Shown here one piece after another: positions 18,323 through 28,563 of a DNA stretch of 64,000 nt (positions are counted from its first letter, which is position 1; every line of letters begins with the position of its first letter). Where the stretch lies: positions 62,001 to 126,000 of the forward strand of contig CAKKRJ010000005.1 in NCBI GenBank assembly GCA_919902775.1, read 5' to 3'. The notes below the pieces were generated by a model. It did not search any database and had not been told where the DNA came from. It worked only from the letters and a program-made list of their open reading frames with translations. The stretch is from Burkholderiaceae bacterium. Its GTDB lineage: Bacteria; Pseudomonadota; Gammaproteobacteria; Burkholderiales; Burkholderiaceae_C. A program made the translations under genes and the position numbers.

Positions 18323-19495
18323 ATGAAGAATATTTCCAACCAATTGGCTTCGCTGCTGTCCCGTGCGGGCATTTTTGCGGGCGCATGGCTGGCCACTGCG
18401 GCCAATGCTGTCAATGATTTGCCGGGCGGCCCTGCGGTCAACCAGCTCAACTTTGCCGCTCCGGCGACCAAAATCGCCGAAGAGCAGCATTGGCTGCACT
18501 GGATGATGTTGATCATCTGCACCGTGGTGTTCATTGCCGTGTTCTCGGTCATGTTCTATTCCATCTGGAAGCACCGCAAGTCGGTGGGTCACAAACCTGC
18601 GACGTTCACTGAATCGGTCACTGTCGAGATTGTCTGGACGGCCGTGCCGTTCCTGATTGTGATTTTGATGGCGCTGCCAGCCACCAAGGTGCTGGTCGCC
18701 CAGAAAGACACCACCAACGCCGATCTGACCGTCAAGGTCACGGGCTACCAGTGGAAGTGGGGTTATGACTACCTCAAGGGTGAGGGGGAAGGCCTGAGCT
18801 ACATCTCTGCGCTGGATTCTTCGCAGCGCGCCATGTCCGATGCAGGCAAGCCCGAAGGTGACAACTACCTGCTGAAAGTGGACAACCCACTGGTGGTGCC
18901 TGTCGGCCAGAAAGTGCGTGTGATCACCACAGCGAGTGATGTGATCCATGCTTTCATGGTGCCCGCTTTTGGTATCAAGCAAGATGCGATCCCCGGTTTT
19001 GTGCGTGACACTTGGTTCCGCGCCGAGAAAACGGGCGATTTTTATGGCCAGTGTGCTGAGCTGTGCGGCAAAGAGCACGCCTATATGCCGATCCATGTGA
19101 AGGTGTTGTCGGCTGCCGATTACGCTGCCTGGGTCGATGCTGAGAAGAAAAAGCAAGCCGCCAAAGCCGATGATCCAGCCAAAGTCTGGGCACTGGACGA
19201 CCTGTCCAAGCGCGGCGAGAAGGTTTACGCTGCCAATTGCGCCGCCTGCCACCAGGCCAACGGCAAGGGCGCTGGCGCCATCAAGCCGGTCGACGGTTCG
19301 GCCGTTGTGCTCGATGCCGACAAGTCCAAGCAAATCGCGGTGCTGCTCAACGGTCAAAACAACGGTGCCATGCCTTCCTGGAAGCAGTTGTCTGACACGG
19401 AAATCGCTGCGGTGATCACCTATACCAAAAACAACTGGTCCAACAAGACCGGGCAAATCGTGCAACCGGCTGAAGTTCTGGCCGCTCGCAAATAA
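18323..19495 (+). CDS. coxB: cytochrome c oxidase subunit II with fused cytochrome c domain (caa3 type)
   Basis: Subunit II (390 residues) receives electrons from cytochrome c at the CuA centre. It has a signal peptide, two membrane helices (about 60-82 and 104-124) and a cupredoxin domain with CuA ligands H209, C244, C248, H252 and M255. A C-terminal class I cytochrome c domain has the heme site CAACH (306-310) and axial Met in AMPSW, making this a caa3-type enzyme. ATG 18323 has GTGAGAA upstream and fits the family. A longer frame starting inside the DUF2244 gene is rejected. Confidence 0.96.
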   Translation: MKNISNQLASLLSRAGIFAGAWLATAANAVNDLPGGPAVNQLNFAAPATKIAEEQHWLHWMMLIICTVVFIAVFSVMFYSIWKHRKSVGHKPATFTESVTVEIVWTAVPFLIVILMALPATKVLVAQKDTTNADLTVKVTGYQWKWGYDYLKGEGEGLSYISALDSSQRAMSDAGKPEGDNYLLKVDNPLVVPVGQKVRVITTASDVIHAFMVPAFGIKQDAIPGFVRDTWFRAEKTGDFYGQCAELCGKEHAYMPIHVKVLSAADYAAWVDAEKKKQAAKADDPAKVWALDDLSKRGEKVYAANCAACHQANGKGAGAIKPVDGSAVVLDADKSKQIAVLLNGQNNGAMPSWKQLSDTEIAAVITYTKNNWSNKTGQIVQPAEVLAARK

Positions 19496-19527
19496 GCCGT
19501 ACCGTATTCAAATCAAAGGAAATCACG

Positions 19528-21144
19528 ATGAGTGCCGTTCTAGACCATCACGATCACGCCCATGACGATCACGGTCACGCGCCTGCGGGCTGGCGTCGTT
19601 GGGTGTATGCCACCAACCACAAAGACATTGGGACTTTGTATCTGCTGTTCAGCTTCACCATGCTGATGCTGGGTGGCGTGCTGGCGCTGCTGATCCGCGC
19701 CGAGCTGTTCCAGCCCGGCTTGCAGGTTGTCAACCCCGAACTGTTCAACCAGTTGACCACCATGCACGGTGTGATCATGGTGTTCGGCGCCATCATGCCT
19801 GCCTTCGTGGGCTTCGCCAACTGGATGATCCCACTGCAGATCGGTGCGTCCGACATGGCCTTCGCGCGCATGAACAACTTCAGCTTCTGGCTGTTGATCC
19901 CGGCGGGCCTCATGGTCGCTGGTTCGTTCTTCATGCCAGGCGGCGCGCCCGCTGCCGGCTGGACTTTCTATGCACCACTGACCCTGCAGATGGGCCCGTC
20001 GATGGACGCCGGCATCTTTGCCCTGCACATCATGGGCGCGAGCTCCATCATGGGCTCGATCAACATCATTGTGACCATCCTGAACATGCGTGCACCTGGC
20101 ATGACGCTGATGAAAATGCCGATGTTCGCCTGGACCTGGCTCATCACGGCCTACCTGTTGATCGCTGTGATGCCGGTGCTGGCCGGCGCCATCACCATGA
20201 CGCTGACCGACCGCCACTTCGGCACCAGCTTCTTCAACCCTGCCGGCGGCGGCGACCCGGTGATGTTCCAGCACATCTTCTGGTTCTTCGGCCACCCCGA
20301 GGTCTACATCATGATCTTGCCGGCCTTCGGCATCATCAGCCAGGTCGTGCCCGCTTTTGCACGCAAGAAACTGTTCGGTTACGCCTCCATGGTGTACGCC
20401 ACGTCGTCGATTGCCATTTTGTCGTTCATCGTGTGGGCACACCACATGTTCACTACCGGCATGCCTGTGACCGGTCAGTTGTTCTTCATGTACGCCACGA
20501 TGCTGATCGCCGTTCCGACCGCTGTGAAGATCTTCAACTGGATTGCCACCATGTGGCGCGGCTCCATGACCTTTGAAACCCCGATGCTGTTTGCTGTGGG
20601 CTTCATCTTCGTGTTCACCATGGGTGGTTTCACGGGCCTGATGCTGGCCATGGCCCCGATCGACATCCAGTTGCAAGACACCTATTACGTGGTTGCGCAC
20701 TTCCACTACGTGCTGGTGGCTGGATCGCTGTTTGCCTTGTTCTCCGGTTTTTACTACTGGGTGCCTAAGTGGACCGGTGTGATGTACAACGAAACACGCG
20801 GCAAAATCCACTTCTGGTGGTCGCTGATTTCTTTCAACGTCACCTTCTTCCCCATGCACTTCTTGGGCCTGGCGGGCATGCCACGGCGCTATGCCGATTA
20901 CCCGATGCAGTTCACCGATTTCAACATGGTGGCCTCGGTGGGTGCCTTCTTCTTCGGTTTTGCCCAGGTTTACTTCTTCCTGTTCGTGGTCTTGCCGACC
21001 ATGCGCGGTCAAGGTGAAAAAGCGGCTCAGAAACCCTGGGAAGCAGCCGAAGGTCTGGAGTGGGAAGTGCCTTCGCCAGCACCGTTCCACACCTTCGAGA
21101 ACCCACCCAAGCTGGACGCCACAGCGACCCGCGTGATCGGTTGA
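19528..21144 (+). CDS. coxA: cytochrome c oxidase subunit I
   Basis: Catalytic subunit of the terminal oxidase, 538 residues and 12 membrane helices. Heme a ligands H80 and H393, heme a3 ligand H391, CuB ligands H256, H305 and H306, and Y260 of the HPEVY cross-link are all present. K-channel and D-channel regions look complete. The N-terminus is histidine- and aspartate-rich ([11 protein letters not shown]), seen in related species. AAAGGAAA precedes the ATG. Confidence 0.97.
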   Translation: MSAVLDHHDHAHDDHGHAPAGWRRWVYATNHKDIGTLYLLFSFTMLMLGGVLALLIRAELFQPGLQVVNPELFNQLTTMHGVIMVFGAIMPAFVGFANWMIPLQIGASDMAFARMNNFSFWLLIPAGLMVAGSFFMPGGAPAAGWTFYAPLTLQMGPSMDAGIFALHIMGASSIMGSINIIVTILNMRAPGMTLMKMPMFAWTWLITAYLLIAVMPVLAGAITMTLTDRHFGTSFFNPAGGGDPVMFQHIFWFFGHPEVYIMILPAFGIISQVVPAFARKKLFGYASMVYATSSIAILSFIVWAHHMFTTGMPVTGQLFFMYATMLIAVPTAVKIFNWIATMWRGSMTFETPMLFAVGFIFVFTMGGFTGLMLAMAPIDIQLQDTYYVVAHFHYVLVAGSLFALFSGFYYWVPKWTGVMYNETRGKIHFWWSLISFNVTFFPMHFLGLAGMPRRYADYPMQFTDFNMVASVGAFFFGFAQVYFFLFVVLPTMRGQGEKAAQKPWEAAEGLEWEVPSPAPFHTFENPPKLDATATRVIG

Positions 21145-21149
21145 TCGAC

Positions 21150-21266
21150 ATGGCCATGACACCTGAGCAAAGAAAAAGCAATGTGCGCCTGGGCCTGATT
21201 CTGGCCTCGGTGGCACTGACTGTGCTGGTCGGTTTTGTGGCCAAGTTGGTCTTGCTGAATTCTTGA
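21150..21266 (+). CDS. small single-span cytochrome oxidase assembly protein
   Basis: A 38-residue protein, MAMTPEQRKSNVRLGLIL and on, with one membrane helix. It sits 5 bases after coxA and 10 before ctaG. Burkholderiales have an annotated family of cytochrome oxidase small assembly proteins with this size, start and position. No ribosome site beyond the coxA 3' end is evident, so translation may be coupled to coxA. Confidence 0.75.
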   Translation: MAMTPEQRKSNVRLGLILASVALTVLVGFVAKLVLLNS

Positions 21267-21276
21267 AAGAGCCAAG

Positions 21277-21906
21277 ATGAACTTGCGCGGTGAAAATTCG
21301 AAGATGGTGGGCAAGCTGGCGGTTGTGACCGTTGGCATGTTCTGCTTCGGATACGCGCTGGTCCCCATTTACAAGGCCATTTGCGAAATGACAGGGATCA
21401 ACATCCTGTCGATTTCCGAGACCCAGATCCCTGGCAATGCCAAGGCGGGCAAGGCAGCCGAAGTGCTGCGCAACAGCCAAGTCGACACCACGCGCACCAT
21501 CACCGTCGAGTTCGACGCCAACGTGCGCGGCCCTTGGGCTTTCAAACCCGAAAAAAGTTCCATGCAGGTTCACCCCGGTGAACTGAGCACCGTGATGTAC
21601 GAGTTTCAGAATGTGCAAAACCGCCGCATGGCGGCGCAGGCCATTCCCAGCTATGCACCACGGCAGGCGGCCAATCATTTCAACAAGCTCGAATGTTTCT
21701 GTTTCAACCAGTACACATTGGAGCCCGGTGAGAAAAAGGCTTGGCCCGTGGCTTTTGTGATCGACCCGAAGTTGTCCAAAGACGTCACCACCATCACGCT
21801 GTCTTACACTTTCTTTGAAGTGGGCGGCAAGACACCTGCTGCACCGACTGCGCCTTTGGCGGCGGCCGTGCAGCCGGTGGCGGTCAAGACAGGGTTGGGT
21901 TCATGA
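21277..21906 (+). CDS. ctaG: cytochrome c oxidase assembly protein CtaG/Cox11
   Basis: Copper chaperone that inserts CuB into subunit I. The 209-residue protein has one N-terminal membrane anchor (about 11-31) and a periplasmic immunoglobulin-like domain with the copper motif CFCF (C140, C142) followed by FNQYTLEPGE. The tail after residue 185 is an Ala/Pro-rich extension. Its stop overlaps the start of the DUF2970 gene as ATGA. Confidence 0.94.
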   Translation: MNLRGENSKMVGKLAVVTVGMFCFGYALVPIYKAICEMTGINILSISETQIPGNAKAGKAAEVLRNSQVDTTRTITVEFDANVRGPWAFKPEKSSMQVHPGELSTVMYEFQNVQNRRMAAQAIPSYAPRQAANHFNKLECFCFNQYTLEPGEKKAWPVAFVIDPKLSKDVTTITLSYTFFEVGGKTPAAPTAPLAAAVQPVAVKTGLGS

Positions 21907-22130
21907 GCGCGCCACTGACGTCGCCCGAGCGCAAAACCACTTGGCTGCGCACCATCCAGGCGGTGCTGTGGTCCTTTGTTGGTCTTCGCAAGAATTCCGA
22001 CTACCAGCAAGACATTGAAAAGCTCAACCCGTTCCACATCATTGCTGTGGCCCTGGTTGTGGCATTGTTGTTTGTTCTGGGGCTGATCGCCCTGGTCAAT
22101 TGGGTTGTGGTCCAGCCAACTGGTTTGTAA
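21903..22130 (+). CDS. DUF2970 membrane protein
   Basis: A 75-residue protein with IQAVLWSFVGLRK, then NPFHIIAVALV and one C-terminal membrane helix, the usual layout of DUF2970. It overlaps ctaG by 4 bases and precedes coxC, so it is co-expressed with the oxidase. Its biochemical role is unknown. Confidence 0.85.
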   Translation: MSAPLTSPERKTTWLRTIQAVLWSFVGLRKNSDYQQDIEKLNPFHIIAVALVVALLFVLGLIALVNWVVVQPTGL

Positions 22131-22173
22131 CCCGCAAGATTAGATTTCGAAAGAAAAGAGAGCAGGAGTCCCC

Positions 22174-23055
22174 ATGAGTTCAGCAGCACACGGCACCACG
22201 CCTTATTACTTTGTTCCGCACGCGTCGCGCCATCCCGTCATGGCGGCCATCGGCCTATTTTTTCTGATTCTGGGTGCAGGTCAGTGGATCAATGGCGCCG
22301 AATGGGGAATGTATAGCCTGTTCTTCGGCTTGGCCTGGTGGCTGATCGTCTTGTACCAGTGGTTCAAGGACGCGGTTCACGAAAGTGAAGGCGGTATGTA
22401 TGGACGCAAGATCGACCTGTCTTACCGCTGGAGCATGACCTGGTTCATCTTCTCGGAAGTCATGTTCTTCGGTGCCTTTTTCAGCGCCTTGTGGTGGGCA
22501 CGTGCGCACTCGGTGCCCATGCTGGGCAGCCTGGACAACGCCTTGCTGTGGCCCGATTTCAAAGCCGCCTGGCCCAGTCTGGTGGCCGGTGCGACGGCAT
22601 CGCCTGCCGGCATCATCGAGCCCTTTCAGACCATGGGCCCCTTCTGGTTGCCCACCATCAACACAGCTTTGTTGTTGACATCGGGCGTGACCTTGACAAT
22701 CGCTCACCATGCCCTGCAGCATGGCGACCGCAGCAAGACCATCAAGTTCATGTGGGTGACCGTGTTGCTGGGTATGACTTTCCTGTTCGTTCAGGGCTAC
22801 GAGTACGCGCACGCCTGGAGCGATCTGAACCTGAAGTTGTCTTCGGGCATTTACGGCTCAACGTTCTACATGTTGACCGGTTTCCACGGTTTCCACGTTT
22901 TCGTTGGCATGTTGATGTTGTTGTTCATCACCTTGCGTTTGCAAAAAGGCCATTTCACCAAAGACCGTCACTTCGGTTTCGAGGGTGCGGCTTGGTACTG
23001 GCACTTTGTGGACGTGGTGTGGTTGGGCTTGTACATTCTGGTGTACTGGATGTAA
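22174..23055 (+). CDS. coxC: cytochrome c oxidase subunit III
   Basis: A 293-residue membrane subunit with seven predicted helices that stabilises the oxidase and supports proton uptake. Typical segments are RWSMTWFIFSEVMFFGAFF, the conserved GFHGFHVFVG and the C-terminal WYWHFVDVVWL. AGCAGGAG precedes the ATG. It closes the structural part of the operon and is followed by a strong terminator. Confidence 0.95.
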   Translation: MSSAAHGTTPYYFVPHASRHPVMAAIGLFFLILGAGQWINGAEWGMYSLFFGLAWWLIVLYQWFKDAVHESEGGMYGRKIDLSYRWSMTWFIFSEVMFFGAFFSALWWARAHSVPMLGSLDNALLWPDFKAAWPSLVAGATASPAGIIEPFQTMGPFWLPTINTALLLTSGVTLTIAHHALQHGDRSKTIKFMWVTVLLGMTFLFVQGYEYAHAWSDLNLKLSSGIYGSTFYMLTGFHGFHVFVGMLMLLFITLRLQKGHFTKDRHFGFEGAAWYWHFVDVVWLGLYILVYWM

Positions 23056-23070
23056 GAGCGGCATCGCAGC

Positions 23071-23102
23071 AACAAAAAAGCGCCCTTGGGCGCTTTTTTG
23101 TT
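23071..23102. terminator. bidirectional intrinsic terminator
   Basis: AACAAAAAAGCGCCC (23071-23085) pairs perfectly with GGGCGCTTTTTTGTT (23088-23102). The GC core with flanking A- and T-runs works in both directions, serving coxC on the plus strand and the DUF2909 gene on the minus strand. Confidence 0.9.
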
Positions 23103-23142
23103 GAGTGTGCAGCGGGTTGGGTAAATCCTGTTCGGATGCCCT

Positions 23143-23376
23143 TCAAGCACCCGGTGGAATGCCGGTCGGTTGGATCCAGCCCATCTTCCAGGCGAGCAGC
23201 ACGCAGATGAAGAGGACAATCGAAAACCCGACGCGAAAAGCCAGCGCCGTGGCCATGTTGCCCTTTTTCGGCGCCTGGCCTTCGGCGGGCGGGGCGCTGC
23301 CGCGCATCATGTAGATCAGAGCCGAAACCAGACTCACCAAAATGGCAATAAACGCGATGGCAACGAGAATTTTCAT
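23143..23376 (-). CDS. DUF2909 twin-transmembrane protein
   Basis: A 77-residue protein with two membrane helices (about 2-22 and 50-70) joined by a loop of small and charged residues (SAPPAEGQAPKKGN). It matches the DUF2909 type found near cytochrome oxidase genes. I use ATG 23376, giving MKILVAIAF; the longer reading starts with TTG 23391. It is transcribed opposite to the cox genes and shares the terminator with coxC. Function unknown. Confidence 0.8.
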   Translation of the reverse strand: MKILVAIAFIAILVSLVSALIYMMRGSAPPAEGQAPKKGNMATALAFRVGFSIVLFICVLLAWKMGWIQPTGIPPGA

Positions 23377-23390
23377 GGGCACATTATCCA

Positions 23391-24134
23391 ATGACTGAGA
23401 AAGCCCTCCGCTGGCAAAGAGGGATGGTGCTCGTTTTGGCCGTGCTGGGCGCAGGTGTCACCTTTTCTCTTGGCTTGTGGCAGTTGGGCCGAGCGGCTGA
23501 AAAAACCGCCTTGCAGGATGCCAAAACGCAGCAAGCGGCCCAAGTGGCGCTCGATGGCCGCACCCTGGGCAGCGCCCAGGCGCTTGAACCGCAACGCGCC
23601 GGGCTGATGCATCGACGCATGGTGCTTGTGGGTCGCTGGTTGCCCCAATACACCACGCATCTGGACAACCGGCAAATGAACGGCAAGCCAGGGTTTTTTG
23701 TGTTGACGCCGCTGCAACTGCAGGACAGCGGTGTGGTGATCCTGGTGCAGCGAGGCTGGGCCCAACGCTCGTTCACCGACAGAGCGGCTTTGCCCGTTGT
23801 TCAGACGCCTGAAGGCCTGGTGGAGGTGCAGGGGCATTTGGCCCCATGGCCATCAAGGCTCTATGACTTTGGCGGGGCTGAGCAAGGCCCGATACGGCAA
23901 AATCTCGACCTGCAAGCATTTCGCCAGGAAACCGGTCTGGCTTTGCTAGAAATCACCTTGCTGCAGTCCGGTGCGCCCTCTGAAGGGCTGTTGCGTGAAT
24001 GGCCCATGGTGGCCAGTGGTGTTGAAAAACACCACGGATACGCTGTTCAATGGTTTGGCCTGAGTGGCCTGATCGCTTTACTTTATGTCTGGTTCCAAAT
24101 TGTCCAACCCCGCCGCAAAAAACGATCTGTCTGA
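23391..24134 (+). CDS. SURF1 family cytochrome oxidase assembly protein
   Basis: A 247-residue SURF1 homologue, involved in heme a delivery to subunit I. It has an N-terminal helix (about 11-31), the family motifs FSLGLWQLGRA and QYTTHLDNRQMNGKPGF, RGW in the periplasmic domain, and a C-terminal helix after HHGYAVQWFGLS. It begins 14 bases from the divergent DUF2909 start and overlaps the next gene by 50 bases. Confidence 0.93.
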   Translation: MTEKALRWQRGMVLVLAVLGAGVTFSLGLWQLGRAAEKTALQDAKTQQAAQVALDGRTLGSAQALEPQRAGLMHRRMVLVGRWLPQYTTHLDNRQMNGKPGFFVLTPLQLQDSGVVILVQRGWAQRSFTDRAALPVVQTPEGLVEVQGHLAPWPSRLYDFGGAEQGPIRQNLDLQAFRQETGLALLEITLLQSGAPSEGLLREWPMVASGVEKHHGYAVQWFGLSGLIALLYVWFQIVQPRRKKRSV

Positions 24135-24798
24135 CAGCCCTCTGGCCATGACCGTGCATGCCATGCCTCGCCCAGGCGAGGTGGTCCAGGCAGATGCAGA
24201 GCGCACCCGCATGGGCCGCTGGAAAATGCTGGCCGTGCTGCTGATCTGCGCTTCGCCAGTCATTGCCTCGTATTTCACCTATTACCTGGTGCGCCCGGAG
24301 GGCCGCCGCAATTACGGTGAGTTGATCCAGCCGCAAAAAGACATACCGCAGGTCTCGGCCCACAATCTGCAGGGTGAGGTGGTGCCGCTGGCCAGTCTGA
24401 AAGGCCAGTGGTTGCTGGTGAATGTGGCCTCTGGCGCTTGCGCCGAGCGTTGCCAGCAAAACCTGTATTTCCAGCGCCAGTTGCGCGAAATTTTGGGGCG
24501 CGACAAAGACCGGCTGGACCGTGTCTGGCTGATCCCCGACGACGCGCCTGTGGCCGACGCGTTGTTGCCCGCCCTGAGCATGGCCCATGTGCTGCGGCTG
24601 GACATGGCCGCGGTGCAGCGTTGGATCAGTCCTGCTGCGGGCCAGCAGCTGCAAGACCACCTGTATGTGGTGGATCCGATGGGCAATTTCATGATGCGTT
24701 TCCCGGCCAACATGGACGTGGCCAGCGCCTCCAAAGCCAAACGCGACCTGGAGCGTTTGCTCAAGGCCTCAGCGTCCTGGGACCAGGCCGGGCGCTGA
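24085..24798 (+). CDS. membrane-anchored SCO-like thioredoxin-fold protein
   Basis: A 237-residue protein with one membrane helix (about 47-68) and a periplasmic domain resembling SCO copper chaperones. It has CAERC (C119, C123), matching the SCO CxxxC, and DH at 191-192 just before VVDPMGNF, matching the SCO DH and DPQG elements. A canonical SCO gene lies 2 kb downstream, so this would be a divergent second copy, probably in oxidase copper assembly (inference). The start overlaps the SURF1 gene; ATG 24148 is an alternative. Confidence 0.7.
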   Translation: MSGSKLSNPAAKNDLSDSPLAMTVHAMPRPGEVVQADAERTRMGRWKMLAVLLICASPVIASYFTYYLVRPEGRRNYGELIQPQKDIPQVSAHNLQGEVVPLASLKGQWLLVNVASGACAERCQQNLYFQRQLREILGRDKDRLDRVWLIPDDAPVADALLPALSMAHVLRLDMAAVQRWISPAAGQQLQDHLYVVDPMGNFMMRFPANMDVASASKAKRDLERLLKASASWDQAGR

Positions 24799-24802
24799 AC
24801 GC

Positions 24803-25933
24803 ATGACCGACGTGGACCTGTACAACCTGGCGCCCGCCGCGCAACTCATGGTGGTGGGGCTGGCCGTGGCCGCTGTGCCCTTGGGCGTGTGGCTGTGGCA
24901 GCAGCGTGGTGCCACGCCTGCTCGGCGTTTGCAAACGCTGACCTGGATCACCTTGTTCCTGACGTTTGACTTGGTGCTGTTTGGGGCCTTCACGCGCCTG
25001 ACCGATTCGGGGCTGGGCTGTCCCGATTGGCCGGGCTGCTATGGCAGCGCCACTCCACTGGGGGCCATGCACGAAATCACGGCCGCCCAGACCGCCATGC
25101 CCACCGGTCCGGTGACACACGGCAAAGCCTGGGTGGAGATGGTGCACCGCTATCTGGCCACGGGCGTTGGCGTGCTGATCCTGACCCTGGCCTGCATGAC
25201 CTGGTGGCAGCGCCGCCACAGCCGTGCGGTCAGCCCCAGGTGGCCCACGTTCACCTTGGTGTGGGTGTGTCTGCAAGGTGCATTTGGTGCGCTGACGGTC
25301 ACCATGAAGCTGTTTCCGGCCATCGTCACCTTGCACCTGCTGTTCGGCATGGGTTTGCTGGCCTTGCTCATGGCGCAAGCCGTGCGTTATGAAGGCGCAG
25401 GCACCCGCGCTGTGCCAGCGGGCTTGCGCGCCGGTTTATGGGCCGGCTTTGTCTTGTTGTGGCTGCAAATCGCCTTGGGCGGCTGGGTCAGCACCAACTA
25501 CGCGGTGCTGGCCTGCCCCGACTTTCCCACCTGCAACGGCCAATGGCTGCCCGACATGCAGTGGCAGGGTTTCAGTCTATGGCGCGCCCTTGGCCACACC
25601 CCCGATGGCCAAATGCTGCCTTTCGCGGCTTTGTCATCCATCCATTTTGTGCACCGCTCAGCCGCATGGTGTGTGCTGGCGGTGCTGGCATGGTGCGGTT
25701 GGCGTTTGCGCCAGCAGCCGGGCCTGGTTTCTGCTGGCCAATGGCTGCTGGGCCTGTTGGCGCTGCAACTGGTCACGGGCCTGAGCAATGTGGTGTTTGA
25801 ATGGCCCCTGTTGGCCGCTGTGCTGCACACCGGTGGTGCTGCCGCCATGGTGGTCACCTTGACCTGGGCGTTGGGCACCAGCCGCGCCGAATTTTCTTCA
25901 CCTTCACCCACCCCATCAAGGCCTGCCGCATGA
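24803..25933 (+). CDS. ctaA: heme A synthase (COX15/CtaA)
   Basis: Converts heme O to heme A in the membrane. The 376-residue protein has about eight helices, with conserved [22 protein letters not shown] near the N-terminus, a second cysteine pair in [11 protein letters not shown], and histidines in EMVHRYLA and [11 protein letters not shown]. It begins 4 bases after the SCO-like gene and overlaps ctaB as ATGA. Confidence 0.95.
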   Translation: MTDVDLYNLAPAAQLMVVGLAVAAVPLGVWLWQQRGATPARRLQTLTWITLFLTFDLVLFGAFTRLTDSGLGCPDWPGCYGSATPLGAMHEITAAQTAMPTGPVTHGKAWVEMVHRYLATGVGVLILTLACMTWWQRRHSRAVSPRWPTFTLVWVCLQGAFGALTVTMKLFPAIVTLHLLFGMGLLALLMAQAVRYEGAGTRAVPAGLRAGLWAGFVLLWLQIALGGWVSTNYAVLACPDFPTCNGQWLPDMQWQGFSLWRALGHTPDGQMLPFAALSSIHFVHRSAAWCVLAVLAWCGWRLRQQPGLVSAGQWLLGLLALQLVTGLSNVVFEWPLLAAVLHTGGAAAMVVTLTWALGTSRAEFSSPSPTPSRPAA

Positions 25934-26826
25934 CCGCCGCCACTGCCCATTCGCCCACATCCGCTTGGCGCCAATACTACGCGCTGACCAAGCCACGCGT
26001 GGTGCAACTGATCGTTTTCTGTGCCCTGATCGGCATGGTGCTGGCCGTACCGGGGGTGCCCAGTCTGGCCGAAGTGAAGCTTGGCTTGTGGGCCTGCATC
26101 GGCATCTGGCTGGTGGCAGGCGCAGCGGCTGCCTTCAATTGCCTGGTGGAAAAAACCATCGACTCGAAAATGAAGCGCACAGCCTGGCGACCCACTGCCA
26201 AGGGCGAGTTGAGTGACCGTCAGGCGCTGCTGTTTTCGGGCGTGTTGTGCGCCTTGGGCTCGGCCGTGCTGTATGCCCTGGTCAACCCCTTGACCATGTG
26301 GCTCACCTTTGCCACCTTTGTGGGCTACGCCATTGTGTACACCGTGATCTTGAAACCGCTCACGCCGCAAAACATCGTGATTGGCGGGGCCAGCGGGGCC
26401 ATGCCCCCGGTGCTGGGCTGGGCGGCCATGACCGGCCAGGTGGGGCCAGAGGCCTTGATCCTGTTCCTGATCATTTTCTTGTGGACGCCGCCACACTTTT
26501 GGGCCTTGGCGCTGTACCGGGTAGAGGATTACCGCAAGTCGGGCCTGCCCATGCTGCCGGTCACGCACGGCAACGAATTCACGCGCTTGCAAATCCTGCT
26601 GTACACCATTGTCTTGATGGCCGCCTGTCTCATGCCCTTTGTGTACGGCATGAGTTCATGGCTTTACCTGGCGGCGGCTGTGCTGCTGAGCTTGGGCTTC
26701 ATCGGCTATGCCGTGGCGTTGTACCGCCGCTATTCGGACGAACTGGCCCGCAAGACCTTCCGTTTTTCGCTGATTCATCTGAGCGCCTTGTTTGCTGCAT
26801 TGCTGCTTGACCACTACATTTTTTGA
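25930..26826 (+). CDS. ctaB: protoheme IX farnesyltransferase (heme O synthase)
   Basis: Transfers a farnesyl group to heme b, making heme O for CtaA. The 298-residue UbiA-family membrane protein has TKPRVVQL near the N-terminus, the allylic diphosphate site [19 protein letters not shown] (about 60-78) and the second motif [20 protein letters not shown] 25930 overlaps the ctaA stop. An upstream extension inside ctaA is rejected. Confidence 0.95.
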   Translation: MTAATAHSPTSAWRQYYALTKPRVVQLIVFCALIGMVLAVPGVPSLAEVKLGLWACIGIWLVAGAAAAFNCLVEKTIDSKMKRTAWRPTAKGELSDRQALLFSGVLCALGSAVLYALVNPLTMWLTFATFVGYAIVYTVILKPLTPQNIVIGGASGAMPPVLGWAAMTGQVGPEALILFLIIFLWTPPHFWALALYRVEDYRKSGLPMLPVTHGNEFTRLQILLYTIVLMAACLMPFVYGMSSWLYLAAAVLLSLGFIGYAVALYRRYSDELARKTFRFSLIHLSALFAALLLDHYIF

Positions 26827-26836
26827 GGCCTTGACC

Positions 26837-27445
26837 ATGGTGCAACGCAGAGTTTTTTCCAGATGGGCCCTGGCGCTGGGCATGGCTGGCACTGTGGTGG
26901 GCCTGGCGGGTTGCGGCAACGACAAACCGGCTTTTCGTGGTGTGGACATCACGGGGGCTGACTACGCCCAGGGCTGGACCTTGAGTGACCAGGATGGCCA
27001 GTCACGCACCTTGAAGGATTTTGCCGGCAAGGTGGTGGTGGTGTTCTTTGGCTACACGCAATGCCCGGATGTGTGCCCAACCGCCTTGCAGGAGATGGCA
27101 CAGGCCAAGCAGTTGTTGGGGGCCGACGGCACCCAATTGCAAAGCATCTTCATCACCGTGGACCCCGCGCGCGACACGCCCGAATTGCTCAAGGCCTATA
27201 TGGCCAACTTTGGCCCGGACTTCGTGGCCCTGCGCCCCACACCCGAGCAACTGCCCCAGGTAACCAAGGACTTCAAGATCTATTACAAAAAGGTCGAAGG
27301 CAAAACCCCCACCAGCTACACGATGGACCATTCGGCAGGCAGCTTCACCTTTGATCCGCAGGGGCGTGTCCGTCTGTACAACCGCCACGCCAGCGGTGCC
27401 GCGGCCTTGGCCGAAGACGCCAAAATCTTGCTCAAAGGGCAGTGA
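26837..27445 (+). CDS. SCO1/SenC family copper chaperone lipoprotein
   Basis: A 202-residue lipoprotein with lipobox LAGC (C26), a thioredoxin fold and copper ligands C76 and C80 in CPDVCP plus H165 in YTMDHSAGSF. It delivers copper to CuA of subunit II and can act as a thiol reductant. It starts 10 bases after ctaB and ends the assembly cluster, convergent with the TctC gene. A further in-frame ATG-like start at 26792 within ctaB is rejected. Confidence 0.94.
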   Translation: MVQRRVFSRWALALGMAGTVVGLAGCGNDKPAFRGVDITGADYAQGWTLSDQDGQSRTLKDFAGKVVVVFFGYTQCPDVCPTALQEMAQAKQLLGADGTQLQSIFITVDPARDTPELLKAYMANFGPDFVALRPTPEQLPQVTKDFKIYYKKVEGKTPTSYTMDHSAGSFTFDPQGRVRLYNRHASGAAALAEDAKILLKGQ

Positions 27446-27532
27446 ACGGAAAAAACGACAAGGCCTGAAGCCAGCACCCGCACACGGCACGGGGTGCGGA
27501 CGCTGGCCAGACCAGGGTACAGGCCGTGGTGT

Positions 27533-28525
27533 TCAGTGGAGCTCGATTTTCTGGCTGCGCACGATGTCGCCCAGGGCCTTCGTGTCGGTGCCGATCCGGT
27601 TGCGCAAACCTTCGGGCGATGAGCCCACCACCTGCCAGCCTTGCTGGAACAAACGCTCGCGCATCTCCGGCGAGCGCACGATCTCACTGACCACGGCCGA
27701 CAGTTGGCTGGCCACGGCCGCAGGCATCGAAGCCGGTGCCGCCACGGCATTCCAGATTTCCAGCTGGTAATCCTTGACGCCGATTTCAGACAGGCTGGGC
27801 ACCTCGGGTGCGACCGGGCTGCGACCGGTGCTGGTCGTGCCGATGGCGCGCAATTTGCCGCCGCGCACCTGGGCCGCCGCCATGGCCGGTGGCAGCAAAG
27901 CCAGTTGCACCTGGCCACCGATCATGGCCGTGATGATTTGCGGGTTGCCCGGGTAGGGCACATGCACGGCGGCCAGGCCTGCTTTGGCTTTGAGCAACTC
28001 CATGCCCAGGTGCGCCACAGTGCCCACACCGGGCGAGGCGTAACTGAGTTGGTTCCCTGCTTTTTGCGCCTGACTGAGCCATTGAGCTGCGGTTTGACCT
28101 GGCGCGTTGGCCGGCACCGTGAGCACCAGCGGCGCTTTGCCAATCAGGCTGATCGGGGTCAGGTCTTTCAAAGGGTCATACGGCACCTTGGGGTTCAGGA
28201 TGCGGGCGATCGTCATGTTGCCGTTGATCATCAGACCCAGTGTGTGGCCATCGGTGGATTTGGCCACGGTGTCGGCGGCGATGTTGCCCCCCGCGCCCAC
28301 CTTGTTCTCGACGATCACGTTCTGGCCCAGGGCTTTGGACAAGGGTTCGGCCAAGGCCCGCGCGGTCAGGTCGGGGCTGGAGCCCGCCGGGAAGCCCACC
28401 ACCAAGCGCACGGTCTGACGGGGCCAGTCGGCCGACCAGGCCGAGACCATGCCCAGCGTCAAACAGGCGCAGACGGCACGGCGTGCCCAAGAACGTGAAA
28501 AATGCACGGGCCAACGGAAGTTCAT
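27533..28525 (-). CDS. TctC/Bug family tripartite tricarboxylate transporter binding protein
   Basis: A 330-residue periplasmic solute-binding protein with a signal peptide (basic start, hydrophobic core, cleavage near SAWSA before DWPRQTVRLVVGFPAGSSPD). The family hallmark GFPAGSSPDLTAR and the downstream GNMTIARILNPKVPYDPL are clear. Ligand unknown; Bug proteins bind small carboxylates and many are orphans, as here with no tctA or tctB beside it. ATG 28525 has GGAG six bases upstream and is preferred to GTG 28537. Confidence 0.92.
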   Translation of the reverse strand: MNFRWPVHFSRSWARRAVCACLTLGMVSAWSADWPRQTVRLVVGFPAGSSPDLTARALAEPLSKALGQNVIVENKVGAGGNIAADTVAKSTDGHTLGLMINGNMTIARILNPKVPYDPLKDLTPISLIGKAPLVLTVPANAPGQTAAQWLSQAQKAGNQLSYASPGVGTVAHLGMELLKAKAGLAAVHVPYPGNPQIITAMIGGQVQLALLPPAMAAAQVRGGKLRAIGTTSTGRSPVAPEVPSLSEIGVKDYQLEIWNAVAAPASMPAAVASQLSAVVSEIVRSPEMRERLFQQGWQVVGSSPEGLRNRIGTDTKALGDIVRSQKIELH

Positions 28526-28563
28526 GAACGGCTCCACAACGATAAAACAGCGGTGACTTTAGC

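Noticed and set aside
19540..21678. Very long open frame (over 700 codons) on the minus strand opposite coxA and ctaG
   Set aside because: It is a mirror of strongly biased coding DNA: coxA on the plus strand has all catalytic residues, and the opposite frame is rich in His, Gln, Arg and Gly with no recognisable domain.
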